In this document: one piece after another, positions 49,577-62,359 of the stretch | Numbering within the stretch: the first letter of the stretch is position 1 | How the letters are laid out: each line of letters starts with the position of its first letter | NCBI RefSeq assembly: GCF_963678635.1 | Contig: NC_087071.1 | Span: forward strand, 33,344,141 to 33,408,140 | Direction of reading: 5' to 3' | DNA: 64,000 nucleotides | From: Symsagittifera roscoffensis | Taxonomy: Eukaryota; Xenacoelomorpha; Acoela; Convolutidae | Notes under the pieces: model-generated | What the model saw: only the letters and a program-made list of their open reading frames with translations | What the model was told of the DNA's origin: nothing | Databases searched by the model: none | Made by a program: the position numbers and the translations under genes

Positions 49577-51904
49577 ACATTTTTTAGTTTTTGGCATGGA
49601 AATTTGTAATCGGCAGATCAAAAACGAAACTGTTCCGAAGAAACAAAATCATTTCAGAAACAATTGTTTTTGTCACATTTTTTGATAGCAACAGCAACAA
49701 AGAATTAAAATCAAATAGTATTTTATAATTTTCATTCAATTGTAAATTTTATTTTGTATATAATAAACATAATTTACCCCATTTTTTTAATTAATTGTCT
49801 AGTATCTACACAAGCAACAGAAAGGAAATTTTTGTCTGGTTGGGAAGAACCAAACATAGAAATGGCTTAGAGTTTGTCGCTAAAATTCTCGTTAAGTTCC
49901 GACTTTAATTATAATCAGATGCCTTTTCTCAAAACTCATAATATTTAGCAAAAATTTTTTTGCGGAATTTTCCGATTCTCTCTGGATAATTCTGAAATCG
50001 GTTTAAAATTATGTTAGTATTATTTTCAATTTTTCTAGGCTTATTCTGCTGTTCTGAGTTTTTGTTTTTTCGTAACTTTTGAACTTCGCAAAATTTTCTC
50101 TTAATTTTTTTTCTGAATAAATTTGTCAAGATGTTACTGATACAATTCCATCTGATATTGTTTTAGAATAACCCTGACAGCATTTGGGCTTCAGGTGCTT
50201 TCATTCAAAAACGGAACCTTCATTACCAAAATGATGTTTTTTTTTGTTGTTGGTTGTTTTTGTTTTTGGTTTTCTCTTCTATAACACAGTTACCACGTGT
50301 TTCCATAATTCTGTTGTCTGCTGAGTTGTACAAATAATATCGAGACTGGCGTGATTGAGAATTTAGACATTTCGGGATTTGATTTGTGAAAATAATTGGA
50401 TGCTAGCAAGTAATCCGATCAGAATACGTAAAAACGAGTTTTATAACTATTTCATACTTTGTTGAACTATTGCTCGACAAGAACAAAAGCGTATGTGAAC
50501 TTATTAAAATCCTAAAGCTTCTCCAAAATAGCTTCTCTTAAATATGAAACAAAAATTTACTGGAATTTTGAAGATCAGAGAACTTAATTATATACAAAGA
50601 TCGTTGAATGTTTTTAATTTTTTTTTCGCCAAAAACAATCAAAAATTTGTTTTTAAATACAAGAAAAAAATCATTTTCGTGCATAATGATTTTTTATTTA
50701 TAAAAAAAACAAAAAAAATCAAACGGAAACTTTCATTCAAGTTGCCGACAAGTAGATTGCAGTTCAGAGAACGAATGAACAGAGAAGGAATTGATAGTGA
50801 GCGGGGAGAACATAGAGCTCCCTTTTTCACAGCTGCAAAACATTAAAACTGTTTGATTATTGATTGTTATTGTTCCGACTTTCGATACGAAAGTAACGGA
50901 ATATTTGTGCTCGGGGTGGGTTTTTTTTTCTTCAGACAATTTTCGACTTTTTAACTAGCCATTTTTGACGGAATTTTTTAATATCATTCGAAAGGTATTG
51001 TTGTCCTGAGCTCAATTTTGAAAAGATATTTCACCTGTGATCATTTTTCGTAAAGTTATGGGGGTTTAAAGATTGCCATTTTGGCCAATTTGGGACAATT
51101 AACGCGCGATATATTTCGCGCTATTAACGCGTAAGCGGAGGGTTAATCCGTCTTAGAAATCGTTCCAAATTGGTTAAAAGAAGCTTATTCGCCATAATTG
51201 GTTTGTTACAAGGAGCAAAATCTATCCGTTTGTACTTTGTATGGCGTGTGGGGGGATGATTTTCATTAAAAAATTTCAAATTTTAGAAAAAAAAAATTGC
51301 ATTCTATTTTTTCTTACATTTATTTTTTAATGTTATTACTGCTCCATAAACCTTAAAAGGCAGTCGGAACATTCAGGGCTTCGCCCTGATACGAGCAGTC
51401 CTGTTAAAATTTATTTTCAAGAACGTACAAATAGAAGTTATGAGTTTGAAGGACGTAAAAAAAGAAGTCATGTAATTTTTTACCAAAGCTATAAGTAACA
51501 AGAGTTTTATACCTGATCTTACAGAAAAAATACTATATGCATTAAGCGCATGAAAACAATTGAAAATTTAAGTTTCATCACAATTTAAAACGCCTTGACA
51601 CCTCATAGCGCCTCAGTGTTTTTGCTAAAGTTTAGCTTTATTTCGAGATTCTACTGAAATGTTTTTTTTTGCGCATAGGCTCAAAATAATCAAAAGTTTG
51701 ATATACTTAGATAGCTTCTCATTCCATGATCCAAAGGGGAGCGTTAATTTTCATGCCCTGCAATTTATTTGAATTATTTTGGGTCCGAGATCGAAATAGA
51801 AATTATTGAATAGAATTCTTGAACAATTCATGCTTCCATAGCAAAAAAAAACATCAGAAATTTGCAGTTTTTTGGCAGCTACCGAAAAACTAGAGCGCAA
51901 ACAC
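49577..51904. other. Non-coding stretch with one small perfect hairpin
   Basis: Mostly AT-rich and unassigned. At 51104-51121 GCGCGA and TCGCGC form a 6-bp stem around TATATT, with AACGCG repeated on either side (about 51101 and 51126), in a locally GC-richer spot. No gene is supported. Confidence 0.4.
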
Positions 51905-52334
51905 TGAAAAGTATGTGGAATAAAATACTAAATAAAAACAGCTAAAACAGATTATTTTGAGATCATAAAGCTGTTTTTAAAAAGGTTGGTTGAATTCTTT
52001 TCATCACAAAAACGGACACATTACAAAACTCTGCTCTGTTTTATTCTGAACTGCTATCATTGTGCAGTCCAACTTCTTAATTCAAAAGACAGTTAAAACA
52101 GCAAAACAGACATATAAAAATTCATAGCTATGATCCCTGTATTAGATATAACTGAGAAAAAATTTTTAATAAACAATAGCTAGGCACACTATTCACTTAA
52201 GTTTCAAGTTTCATCAGTATACATAAAATACTATTTTTACAATAAAATGAATTATTAGCTTGACTAAGAGTTCTTTTCTTTATAACAATTTAAACAGCTG
52301 CATTTTAACTTACCCGCCATTCAGAAACAAATAA

Positions 52335-52740
52335 ATGTTCTTCAAAAAAGAAATCCGCATTTTTTGTTTATCTAATTTCAGAAGTGAAATTGATGTCATC
52401 AACCCAGCTGTTTACCTAAAGCATTGTACTTTTTGTATATATTGTGAGCTTCATGAGAAGTATTGGTTGTTTAAAGATAACAAGCTACTTGCTTCTGTTG
52501 AAGATATTGAACCAACTTATCGGCGGCACCTTTTTTTTCACGACTGACGGTTGTCTTGGCTAATTTAACAGTTACAATAATCTTGAGCTACAGGGTGTAA
52601 AATTTATTTGGCAATTTTTGTTTTCTATATTGACTGATTATAGTGAAAAAAAAACCCATTGAACAAAAACTAATCTGGTCATACTTTCTGGAAGATTGTG
52701 ACATTAAAATGATTACTAAATTATCCTTCGTTGTTTAGTA
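52335..52740 (+). pseudogene. Second decayed paralogue of the secreted protein
   Basis: The frame at 52335-52547 reads IRIFCLSNFRSEIDVINPAV and ELHEKYWLFKDNKLLASVED, matching FYCLSDYR..IDGINPAI and DLHQKFLLYKHNARRASAAV of the intact gene. After stops and frameshifts LTDYSEKK and then KLIWSYFLEDCDIKMITKLS appear (about 52632-52730), matching LTDYTEEN and NLIWSVYLEDCDVYIITKLG. The N-terminal part still readable in the 3612 pseudogene is deleted here. Confidence 0.8.
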
Positions 52741-53699
52741 AATTATAGTTCTCCGACTATTATCGAAGAGGGATCATTTTAGGGTAATTTGGTATCTTAC
52801 CTTTTCAAAATATGCAACGATGAGCGTCCTGACTTTAGTTTTGAAATAGTTCAAAGAGAAAATCTTGTGAATTAATCAATCTTTGGATATGTGAAAAAAG
52901 TTTGAAACCCTGGAACTGATTAAAAAACCAGATATAGATTTTGGAAAATGCTTTTAAACTGCAAGAGACAACCTTTATTTTTTTCCGTGGTCTGATTTGT
53001 AACAAAGTTTCTATTCTTATAATTACCAAATTCTGGTAATGCGCCTACAATCATGCTATTTTTCATCATCAAAAAAAAATTTAATTGAAGATAAGTATAT
53101 AAATTATACTTACAAAAAAAATTGAACATATCGACAAGCATACACTCTAAAACTGCATTTTTGAAGCTTACATTTTTTTTGAATATAAGTTTCGAGGCAA
53201 TTTTCGGCAAAAAATGTATCATATTGTTTTTAGTTTTTATAATAAGTTCCTGAAAAAGCTTGTATCTGTGAGCTACCAGCGTTATTTAATCAGTTGCCTC
53301 ACTTTGCCTCAAACAGATAGTCATCGAGATTTTTCAAAACTTTCTAAATGTGTTTTTTGCAAAATATTTCCTGTCGATGTGTTGTTTCAATTTTCCTCTG
53401 ACATGATAACATAGTCACGAATCAAATGTAGAAAAATCATTTATTCTGAAAACTCTGAAAACATCCATAACATGACAAAAAATCATTGAGAGTTATAAAA
53501 ACAATTATTCAACACAGAAGCGAAGCTGAGTTTCCCAATTACTGCAATACAACTAGAGCTATGAAAAAGAAAGGAACTAGTGAGAAAAAAAACAACAGCG
53601 AACTGCCAAATCAGCACAAGCACAAAAATTTAGCAGTAAAACAGCCGCAAACACCTGAGCAGAAACTCATGACAAAAAGTTTACTAACACATTCACCAG

Positions 53700-53870
53700 A
53701 AAGAAATGGAGAGAACGCGACTTTCCAGACCAACATGGAAAGGGCGCGACCAAGAAAAATTTTTAAAGGACTTTCGCGAACGGGGTGTAAACGGCGCGAC
53801 TTTCGCAACCAAGGTGGATACGGTGCGGCTCGGGAACGGCGCGACTCAAAAAGCAACGGCACGGCCTAGC
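53700..53870. repeat. Short array of the GC-rich CGCGAC minisatellite
   Basis: GAGAACGCGACTTTCCAGAC, AAGGGCGCGACCAAGA, ACGGCGCGACTTTCGCAACC and AACGGCGCGACTCAAAA repeat the motif of the array at 14140-15060. It sits exactly where collinearity between the two duplication copies breaks. Confidence 0.8.
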
Positions 53871-53929
53871 CAGCGCGATCAAAAATTTCAGTTTCAAAAC
53901 TTTCACGACGGTTTTCACGTGTTTATTTT

Positions 53930-55302
53930 GAGATCCATAACCTGCCTCTCAATGATTGGACTCTTTAGATAGCTATACGACTACAATTAAAGTTACCTTA
54001 ACAGAAGGCGATAAAATCGGTCTGCACTAGAAACGAAATATTTCAATGTTACAATTCCTGCTCTCGGAAGTGTGTGTGCTCGTGATAAAGCAAAATCCCA
54101 AACTTCTATTCTAAATTTTGATGACTTTATCTGACCTACTGCAACAATTGTCTACATTATCTGTTGCTCTTTTGGTTGCATCGTTTTTGTTCTTAGCAAA
54201 AATATCATTCGAGTAGTATGCATTATATTTATAATTAGGACTTAAAAACAAGAATTGATGTACATGCATGCAATCTGTGTTCAAATACTTTTTGCGGCTT
54301 TTTTTTCAAGGAAACTTTTAGCTTTTCAGTCAGACATCTAGAACAAGCAACATGGAAATCAGGCAGGTTCTTTTTTTTTCAAAATATTCGTTTATAGCAG
54401 GATACAAGACGGAAAACTGGATGTAAGTTTTTTCATGACTACAATTTTTTTTGGGAAATGTTATGCCCCGGGGTTGACCTCCATACACTAAAAATGTTTA
54501 TCATACAATTCCATACATCAAATTTATGGAAAAATGCTTGTCATACGACGTCTGATAATTTAAAAATTTGAATTTTGAAAACAACCGTTGTTGACGATAA
54601 TTGCCAAAATTTAAAAGTTTGATATTTTTGTTATGTCGTTCGTGAAAAACAGCCTTAAAGCAATTCAGGTAGTTTTCTATGCCTTGTAAATGCAAAATTG
54701 TCTAACATTTGGTGCTTTGAGTAAACCAAGGTCTTTGTCACTTGAGTACGGTGTGACGAACACAACCCAAAATTTTTCCAAAATCCAAAATTAGAAAAAA
54801 AATCAACTTTTTGGTTTATGGAAAAAATAACAATTTTTATACAAGTTTCAGTCACTTGAAATTTGATTGATTTAACTTCGTGTATAATCGATATCGAAAT
54901 GGATCAAAACTGATTAGCTTTGAGTTTATGAATAAGACATGTCTCCTTCATCCATCATTAAAAATCAGAGTTATATGAAACATTGCTGACTATAACAGCT
55001 TGCATGCATTTTACAAATTGAGTCTGAATTTAAACTGCTCTCACTTTTAACGCAAAGCAAAACTTTGTGGTTGACTTGAAATTGTTAATTAAGTGGTCAA
55101 CTTCAGCGGCTTCAATTGATCAGTTTTGCAGCTCAAATAGTAAACAAAATCATTCATTCGCAAAACTGACATCTGGCTCTAGTAAACTATTCAGCTCGGA
55201 ATCATTACTCTCAAATCATAGTATTAGCTTTATCGACTATAGACAGCTAGACAACAAGATTATCAAGATTTAGATTTTCATTTGGACAAAGTTTGAGAAA
55301 AA
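53930..55302. other. Upstream region of the second secreted-protein gene
   Basis: Non-coding and collinear with 7200-9307, shortened relative to copy 1. The left inverted repeat of the 7745-8657 element is recognisable near 54468. GATATCGAAATGGATCAAAA and TATGAATAAGACATGTCTCC are conserved at 54890-54950. The counterpart of the candidate TATA box reads TATAACAG at 54991-54998. Confidence 0.5.
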
Positions 55303-56064
55303 ATGAAACTTCTTCTCGCATCAGCAATTTTCCTAATTGCAGTTATTAAAAACCGTTCCGATGATGTTTTTTATCCAATAACTGGCATTACATGGTCATC
55401 AGTTACATTTGACATACCAGTTAAAGTATCTGGTAACAACGTTTGGCCCATTTGTCGGAAAGCAAGCAAATTTTATTGTCTATCTGATTACAGAACTGAC
55501 ATCGATGGTATCAACCCAGCAATTGAGCATACAAACGTGTTTCTCAATGCTTATCGTGATCTATATGACAAATTTGTATTGTACAAACATAACGCACGCC
55601 AGGCTTCTGCTGCAGTATTTGGACCAAAGTATCAAGAACATAATTTTTTTGTAAAAGTTGTGGGTTGTTGTGCCGGACAATTCGATAGCTACTATGGTCA
55701 TGGACTACAGGGTTTGAAAATTAAACCGGAAGAATACTTTTCCAGATTGACGGATTATACTGAAGAAAACAAAAAATTGAACCTAATATGGTCAGTCTAC
55801 CTAGAAGACTGTGATGTTTATATTATTACTAAATTAGGCTTCGGGGAAGGTCATTTGAAAAGATCTCATTATCGGCGTGGATTCCCCTATAAAAATTTTG
55901 ACACCCCTTATCGTCTCCAAGTTGGAGGAACTTGGTCTCCCGATATTCCATATAAGCACCCAGACCATTTTTTAACGTTTAATTGGTTCAAAAACAAAAT
56001 TATGTGCCAAGATCAACCTTGGATTTGTGGAGAAGTTGTTGGAAGTCATGGAACAGATTCTTAA
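55303..56064 (+). CDS. Secreted cysteine-containing protein, unknown family (copy 2)
   Basis: The protein has 253 residues in one exon and begins with signal peptide MKLLLASAIFLIAVI, with cleavage probably just before DDVFYPITG. All seven mature cysteines of the copy-1 protein are conserved. The central segment (VVGCCAGQFDSYY ... EEYFSRLTDYTEENK) is almost unchanged, while changes cluster near the signal peptide and around residues 75-90. One residue is deleted relative to copy 1 (FLNAYRD against FLLKIYRD). A TAA ends the frame where copy 1 has CAA; the next in-frame stop is the TGA at which copy 1 ends. Both copies keep full-length open frames, so both are probably expressed. The function is unknown. 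Confidence 0.85.
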   Translation: MKLLLASAIFLIAVIKNRSDDVFYPITGITWSSVTFDIPVKVSGNNVWPICRKASKFYCLSDYRTDIDGINPAIEHTNVFLNAYRDLYDKFVLYKHNARQASAAVFGPKYQEHNFFVKVVGCCAGQFDSYYGHGLQGLKIKPEEYFSRLTDYTEENKKLNLIWSVYLEDCDVYIITKLGFGEGHLKRSHYRRGFPYKNFDTPYRLQVGGTWSPDIPYKHPDHFLTFNWFKNKIMCQDQPWICGEVVGSHGTDS

Positions 56065-56144
56065 GTGGATAAAACTTGAGTGTGATAAAGTCTCAGTATC
56101 AAACTTCATACTTTTTATGATTGGCCATTGATTTGAAAAAAAAC

Positions 56145-56150
56145 AATAAA
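56145..56150 (+). other. Polyadenylation signal AATAAA of the 55303 gene
   Basis: AATAAA lies about 80 bp downstream of the TAA stop. Confidence 0.5.
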
Positions 56151-57485
56151 ATTGTGCTAGATCACAAAGTTATTGAAATCAATTTCTGATGTTGACTTGA
56201 AATGATGAAGTTAAATGTTATATAAAAGCGTGGTTAAATTAGAAATCTTCGAACTGGCCTAGTTTTGAATTTAGGTTTTTGGCTACAGTTTCCATGAATT
56301 GGGGTCAAAAAGTGTGAATGGCGCACAACAAAAAGAGCAAAATGAAACTGACTCTTTATTCAAATACATTTTTTCTTGTGCCATGTATATGTTTTTATCA
56401 AATCCAAAGCATGCATAGTTTTTCTCGCAGGTTACAACTTGAGCATTGTCAAACCGAGCGTCTAAGGCTATTATTTGTTCCCATGTGCAATTATTTCACT
56501 CAAGGCTATGCTTACTATAACTTTTTTTGCTGTGCTTTTTAAGGATATGCTTTTAAGGCTATGCTTATTATACTTCCCTGAAATTTTGTATATTTACTTA
56601 AGTGAAGAATAGTTTCGATTAACACGTTTTATTAATTGCACTAAGTTGTTTGACATTCGAGTTTTGATTTATATTTTGTTGGGCGTGTAACTTGGATGCG
56701 CTTCTTCGTTTGTGTTAATTTTGTGAATATTGGCAAAAAAACTACTTTTGATGCAATTTGGAAAATTGTCATTTTCCAAATTAAAAGAAGTTGTAAAATG
56801 CTTTTTTGCCTTTACCGCGCGATAGGTTTTGTGTTAAAATTTCATCATGTTTTCGAAATGATCGAAAAAAGGTTTTTATAGAAGTCAGGAAGCAATCAAA
56901 ATATCCAGATTTTTGTCCTTATGCGAGCAAAAACTTTTTTATAGAAAGTATTCGCAATTATACTTTTTTTTTGCTTATATTCCGAGTTTAATTTCTTTTC
57001 GTATCTGGAAGTCTGCAAACACGATACAAGCACTGCATACAAACGCTGGAATATAGTTCAAAACATTGCTGTAACCGCAAACTGCAATTCTGCAAACTGC
57101 AATATCACTTTAAACCCAATGCTTGAATGCAACGTAGAAGGAGAAAATTCCAATAACAAGGGAGATTGAGAATAAGTCAAAAAAGCCGTAGAATTGTAGA
57201 AAAATGCAACAAGATTCAAAACACTGGCATACAGTGCAAAAATTTACACTGGAAATGGTAATGATTAAGGCCTGGTCGTTGGTTTACAGCCTGTTAGATG
57301 TTTGTGAACAAGGATAGCAGGGATTTTGCTTGAAAGATGGCAAAATCTAGGAACATTATCAAAATATGGATACATGAAATTTTAGGTTTTCATTTTCTAG
57401 AGTTCTTTTCATTTGAGTGTACAGATGCTTGTCTACTATTTTCAGCTTTAAGGTATAATTTCTATGCTGTATGTCAAAAGCTTAG
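56151..57485. other. Non-coding 3' part of segmental duplication copy 2
   Basis: Collinear with 10126-11583 and then 12918-13065. No ORF conserved between the copies. Confidence 0.5.
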
Positions 57486-58789
57486 TTCCTTTAAAAAACA
57501 AAACTAGAAAAAAAACATTAGCTTTTTTCGAAAAAAACCTAGATTCGTTTTTTTTTCGTTTTTGGCATGGAGATTCGATTTTTTTGCTGATTAATAAATG
57601 CAAAATTTTGGCTGGTATTTCAATTCCTTTTAATGCTATGTAATGTGTGTTAATGGCTTTTGTTTATCAATAAGTTTTAAATTTATGCTCTTTTCGCTAT
57701 TTATTTGTGTTTTTATCAGTCAAAGTTCAAAATTTGCCAGTTTTTTGCAAAAAAATAAGAAGTCCCTGTTATCAAAAATTATGTTCAAACAATTGGTATA
57801 TCTTTTATTCCTCTTTTTTAATTTTTCTAATTTTTCGGTGCTTTAGCAATTAGTTTTATTTTGATTTTTACATTTGTGTTTTATGTCATTTAAGCCAAAA
57901 AAAGTTTTCTCTTTTTTGTCTTTCTTTACTCTTGTTGTTTGATTGTGTTATAATTGTTTTGATCAACTTATTATTTAGTTTCAGAGATCAGAGAGCGCTG
58001 GTTTTCTAGATTTGAGTTTCTTTACTTTATCATCTTGCCAGTTAACGAAAGCAAAAATGCGTTTACTGAGACTATTCAATGGGCAGATTTGACGGATCTT
58101 TTTTGGACAAGGAAGTTTTTTGTGAGTATGGCACCGACCTAATAAAAGTTACATGAACTGAACATTGAACTTTTTTGGTAGCGATTATCAATTTTCGGTG
58201 TCATCGTCAAAATAACTTAAATTGGAAAAATTTATTTTCTTTTTACTGTTTGTTTTCCTTGGAAATCGGAGTTAGCCAAGCATGCTGACCTGGATAATAA
58301 ATTCAAATAACAATACGAAGTTTTTTTTAAAAACAGAGAGTGAAGAATCATCCTCTAGATGGTTACAATTGTCTATTTGCGCAAATAGCATGCTGCAACA
58401 GAAATTTGGCCAATATGTTGTGATCTGTATCCACCATACGAGTCTTATGCAAGTATTAGCATTAAAGATTTTATAGGCTCCGCAATTTTTTAATCAGTTC
58501 TGCCACTGATTAATTTCAGCGAATTTTCCCCAAAATTTTAGTTGACTGTGACAATGTAATAAATCAATTTAGGTTTTTCTGTGCAAGAGTATTTTAAAAT
58601 TGAAGTCAAGAAAATGAGAAGCATAAATCGTATATATTGTACAAAAAGGAACACAAAAACTCGGATTTGACTTCTAATCAAAATCTATTTTGTGTCATTG
58701 GTTTCATGAAAAGGCCTGTCAGTCTTATTATTTGTTATTTATTATTTTTTAGGTTTTCGTTATATTGAGATTTTTTTCAAAAAATTACC
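57486..58789. other. Non-coding stretch, nothing recognised
   Basis: AT-rich; the short hydrophobic ORFs are T-rich translation products without support. Confidence 0.45.
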
Positions 58790-60039
58790 GGGTTCGAGTT
58801 GACGTCAGCAACAAATTTATAGAAAACAATGCGGGTTTTTCTATAGCAATGTTTAAATTTTGCCAATGTTTTGCGCATATGTTATTAAGATAGAAGAATG
58901 ATCCCACAATTCTTAAAAAAATGCAAAGATAAACATAATTTTAAATTGATGAACCATTTTTTTGATCGAATACTTACACTCAGATGTTATAGAAAATATC
59001 ATTGAATTACATACTTTGAATTAGATATAGGTTTTAATGAGATAATTTCATTTCTGATCCACTTTTTCTCCACCTCTGAAGTTTTAGTTTTTCATAATTG
59101 TTTTTACAAATCTTTATGAATAAGAGTTACTGCTACGATATACGATTTAGAAAAAATCCTAAATTTTCATTGGGTCACCATGCCAAATCCATAGTCTTTT
59201 GACAACTATTACGATGCCAAGCTATGTATCATGCGAAATAAGATTAAATTTAGCAGCAAGCTAAAAAAATATATACCACAGTATTCCCGCTCTTGCTTTT
59301 TTCTTCAACATTTTTGGCTGTATTGCTCAAAACAGATCCAAAACAGACAAATTTTTGAAATTTACAGCAAAAACGCGGAATAGTTTGTCGATTCCAAAAA
59401 TAAAACGTAAACTTATACTATTACCGATGAAAATTTTGGGGAATCCAAAGGCATACGTGGAATCTGCGTTCGATTTGCGGAATCTTCTCACATCAGTTCT
59501 TTAAAAAATTTAAATTTTGCAAAATTCGCTTACAATTTTCAGAAACCGCTTACATTCGGAATAACTGGCTGCGTTCAACTTTGCAAAATCTGCAAAATTT
59601 ATGTTGCAGGCAGAGGTTTTGTATGCAGAATCAACGTGCACTTTGAAACATATTCAAAGACTTCTCTCTGGATTCCAGCGTTCTACAGAAACCAAATTGT
59701 GCGCTCATTCAGTACACAATTTGGTCTCGTAATGACGTTACAGTTATTTTGCAAAATTGAAAATGAGAGTTGGAGGAAGGAGAAAAGAGCCATCATTTTG
59801 TACAAATTATGACAGTAATGCTAAAATTTTCTATGCTTTAGTTCACGACAACAAGGAAGGACATATTTTCCGATATAACCCCTTCAGCCGAGAGAAAAAA
59901 AAAATTATAGCCCCCCAGTTTGACGAATTTACTTGCCTTGAAAACAATCGTTATGCTTTCCTTAATTTTTGCATCCATATAAAAGGTGGATCCATATTTT
60001 AGTGATACAAAACTAAGCGCTGCACTCCCCCCCCCCCCC
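58790..60039 (+). repeat. Dispersed repeat, unit A (internally deleted)
   Basis: Starts around ACAAATTTATAGAAAACAAT, passes TGATCCACTTTTTCTCCACC (59056), the GGTCACCATG segment (59175) and the CTGGATTCCAGCGTTCTACA segment (59670), then jumps near 59840 to the AACAAGGAAGGACATATTTT segment and ends GATACAAAACTAAGCGCTGC plus a run of 13 C (60027-60039). Compared with unit B, about 0.7 kb is missing between 59840 and 59850. No convincing protein is encoded. Confidence 0.65.
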
Positions 60040-61860
60040 TCCTCTGAAGTGTTCGTTTTTCATAGTTGTTCTTACAAATCTGTAAGAATAACCGGTTAAT
60101 GTTACGATATACGACTTAAAAATATCCTAAAATTTCATGGGGTCACCATGCGTATCCATAGACTTTTGAAAACCATTACGAGGCCACGCTATGTAACATT
60201 TGAAATTAGGTTGAACTTTGAAGCAAGCTGAGAATATATACCACAGTATCCGCAACCTTGCCATTTTAATTTAACATTTTTTGGCTGTATTGCTCAAAAT
60301 CGATCCAAAAATAGACAAACTTGCGAAATTTACAGCACGAAACCCGGAATAGTTTGTCGAATCCAAAAATAAATGCATGTTTTTACCATTGCCGATGACG
60401 ATTTCGCGGAATCCGCAGGCATATGTGGAATCTGCGTACGATCTGTGGAATCCTCTCTCATCAGTTTTTTAAAAATTTAAGTTTTGCAGATTTTGCTGAC
60501 ATTCAGAATAACTGGCTGCGTTCAACCCTGCAAAATATGCTGAAGTTACCTTGCAGGCAGAGGTTCTTATGCAGAATCCACGTGCACTTCAAAACATGTT
60601 CAAAGACCGTACCTGGATTCCAGCGTTCTACAGACACCAAACTGTGCGCGCATTCAGTACATAGTTTGGTCTCGTAATGACGTTACAGTAATTTTGCAAA
60701 TTTGAAATTAAGAGATAGAGGAAGGAGAGAAGAGCCATATTTTTGTACAAACTATGGCAGTACTGCTAAAATTCTCCAGCTTGATCTTCTCGGAACAACC
60801 AAGAAACTGATTATGCTTACATTTTGCTGGTGCTTGCAGCTTGCCAGGATAAATAATAATCTACCATTTACAGATTTTCAGTGATTAGTAGCAAACAAAG
60901 TTTTGAAAAAGAACGTTCATAGCTTTCTTTTGTCAGTATAAAACCAGCATAGTAGTATTTTATCAGTTCCCGGATCCTACGGGGGGGGGGGGTGTTTCCA
61001 AAGGGGGATCCTCACGTAAAGCCAAATCCTTGCAGAGGCGACCTTAATTTTTTGGAGTTCCCTCATACTAGATTTTTCTACACGAAAGAAATTTTCCTCC
61101 CAAGTAGCAGAAGACCCACCTCTTAGGATCTTGCTAACCTTAGCCTAGCAACAAGGAACACGATACATAATTCTGTCTAATTCCATTTTTTGGAATTCTA
61201 ATTATTATCAAAAACGATCTTGGTTGTGGCTGGTCTACTTGAAAACCAAGTACCTGGTCTTCATTTCTTTCTTTTCAATTGTTTCCATTAGTTGGGCCAC
61301 TTTTTCTTTTTCATTCGCCTCGTCAATATTTAGGGAAGTGTTATATTTTTCCGTCTCAACACGTTTTCAGCTAAACAGTTTTTAGTAGCCATTAGATTTT
61401 TCGGAGAATGTCAACGCTTCGAAAATTATAGAATGCACTCGGAGTGTTTTGTTTTTTGCTTAAGTACTGAAATATTTAAGTAAATAATTTCGTTCACAGC
61501 AACAAGAAAGGATATATTTCCCAATATAGCCCTTCCAGCCGAGAGAAAAAAATTATAGCCCCCCAGTTTGTCAAATTTACTTGACTTCCCTTCGACCGTT
61601 ATACGTTCCTTAATTTTTGCATCCATACAAAGGTAGATCCATGTTTTGGTGATTCAAAACTAAGCGCTGCATAGATTTATGAATAATGTATAAAACATTA
61701 AACAAGCACATGTTATCTCACTGTGAATGTTAATTTATTCTAAATGATTTTTTTATAGGATGTTACAATTGACTAATAGGCTATAATGGGAAAGACGCAA
61801 CAAAAATTAAAGTGTGTCAGGTAACTTACTTGATAGCACGCTATGAGAAAATTTGCGGTT
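60040..61860 (+). repeat. Dispersed repeat, unit B
   Basis: Shares CCTCTGAAGT (60040), TTACGATATACGACTTAAAA, GGGGTCACCATGCGTATCCA, TTCCAGCGTTCTACAGACAC and GCAGTACTGCTAAAATTCTC with unit C. It continues through a run of 12 G (60981-60992) and a CCCTCATACTAG segment to the AACTAAGCGCTGCAT end near 61670 and beyond. The segment 61240-61860 is also present at 15890-16500. Confidence 0.65.
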
Positions 61861-62359
61861 CGTTCCTATTTCCCGCCAGCTACAATTTTTTAGTGTAATT
61901 TATTTGCTCAAATGTTCCGACAGTGACAAAAATTAGCATGTGGACTTACTTGGCATGTGATCTTTTTTTAGCCTTGAAAAACCTCTCATTACACCACTAT
62001 ACAAAAGATGCTTACTTGAAATGAGAAAGGGAGAAAGGACCCAATTGGGTTGAAAAAAAAAGGCTTGAAAAGTCTGTTGAAGAAAATTACGGCCTATACA
62101 ATCAGAAATGTTCAAAGTGAGCCTGCGTTTCATGAAAAAGCTAAGTGGTTTAATTACGATGCCTTCAATCTAAATTTGTTTTTCACCATCAAGAGTTGTT
62201 GATTTTTTGGAAAATTATAAACCGAAAAACTTCTGACCGCTGGAGTTCTTTTCTGCTTCGCTGTAAAAGTCAGTTATTTCCTGAAACATTATTTATTTTT
62301 TCTAAACAAATTTTCGATGCTTTTTCCATCGATTCAGGATTGATCGAGTTCGAGTTCGA
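61861..62359. other. Non-coding stretch between repeat units
   Basis: No recognised feature; may be repeat sequence not represented in the other copies. Confidence 0.4.

Larger units (their letters stand above)
51905..57485 (+). repeat. Segmental duplication, copy 2
   Basis: Direct-orientation counterpart of 3140-13080. It lacks the LINE at 11584 (the uninterrupted site is at 57336), the 1.6-kb block at 5580-7195, and the right end of the 7745-8657 element. It has a short GC-rich minisatellite at 53700-53870 instead. It ends near 57485 (TCAGCTTTAAGGTATAATTT, matching TCAGCGATAGGATAAACTGC near 13030). Confidence 0.85.

Noticed and set aside
59757-60002. 81-residue ORF (FRYNPFSREKKKIIAPQF...)
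   Set aside because: It spans the internal deletion joint of repeat unit A and is not preserved as a frame in units B and C.
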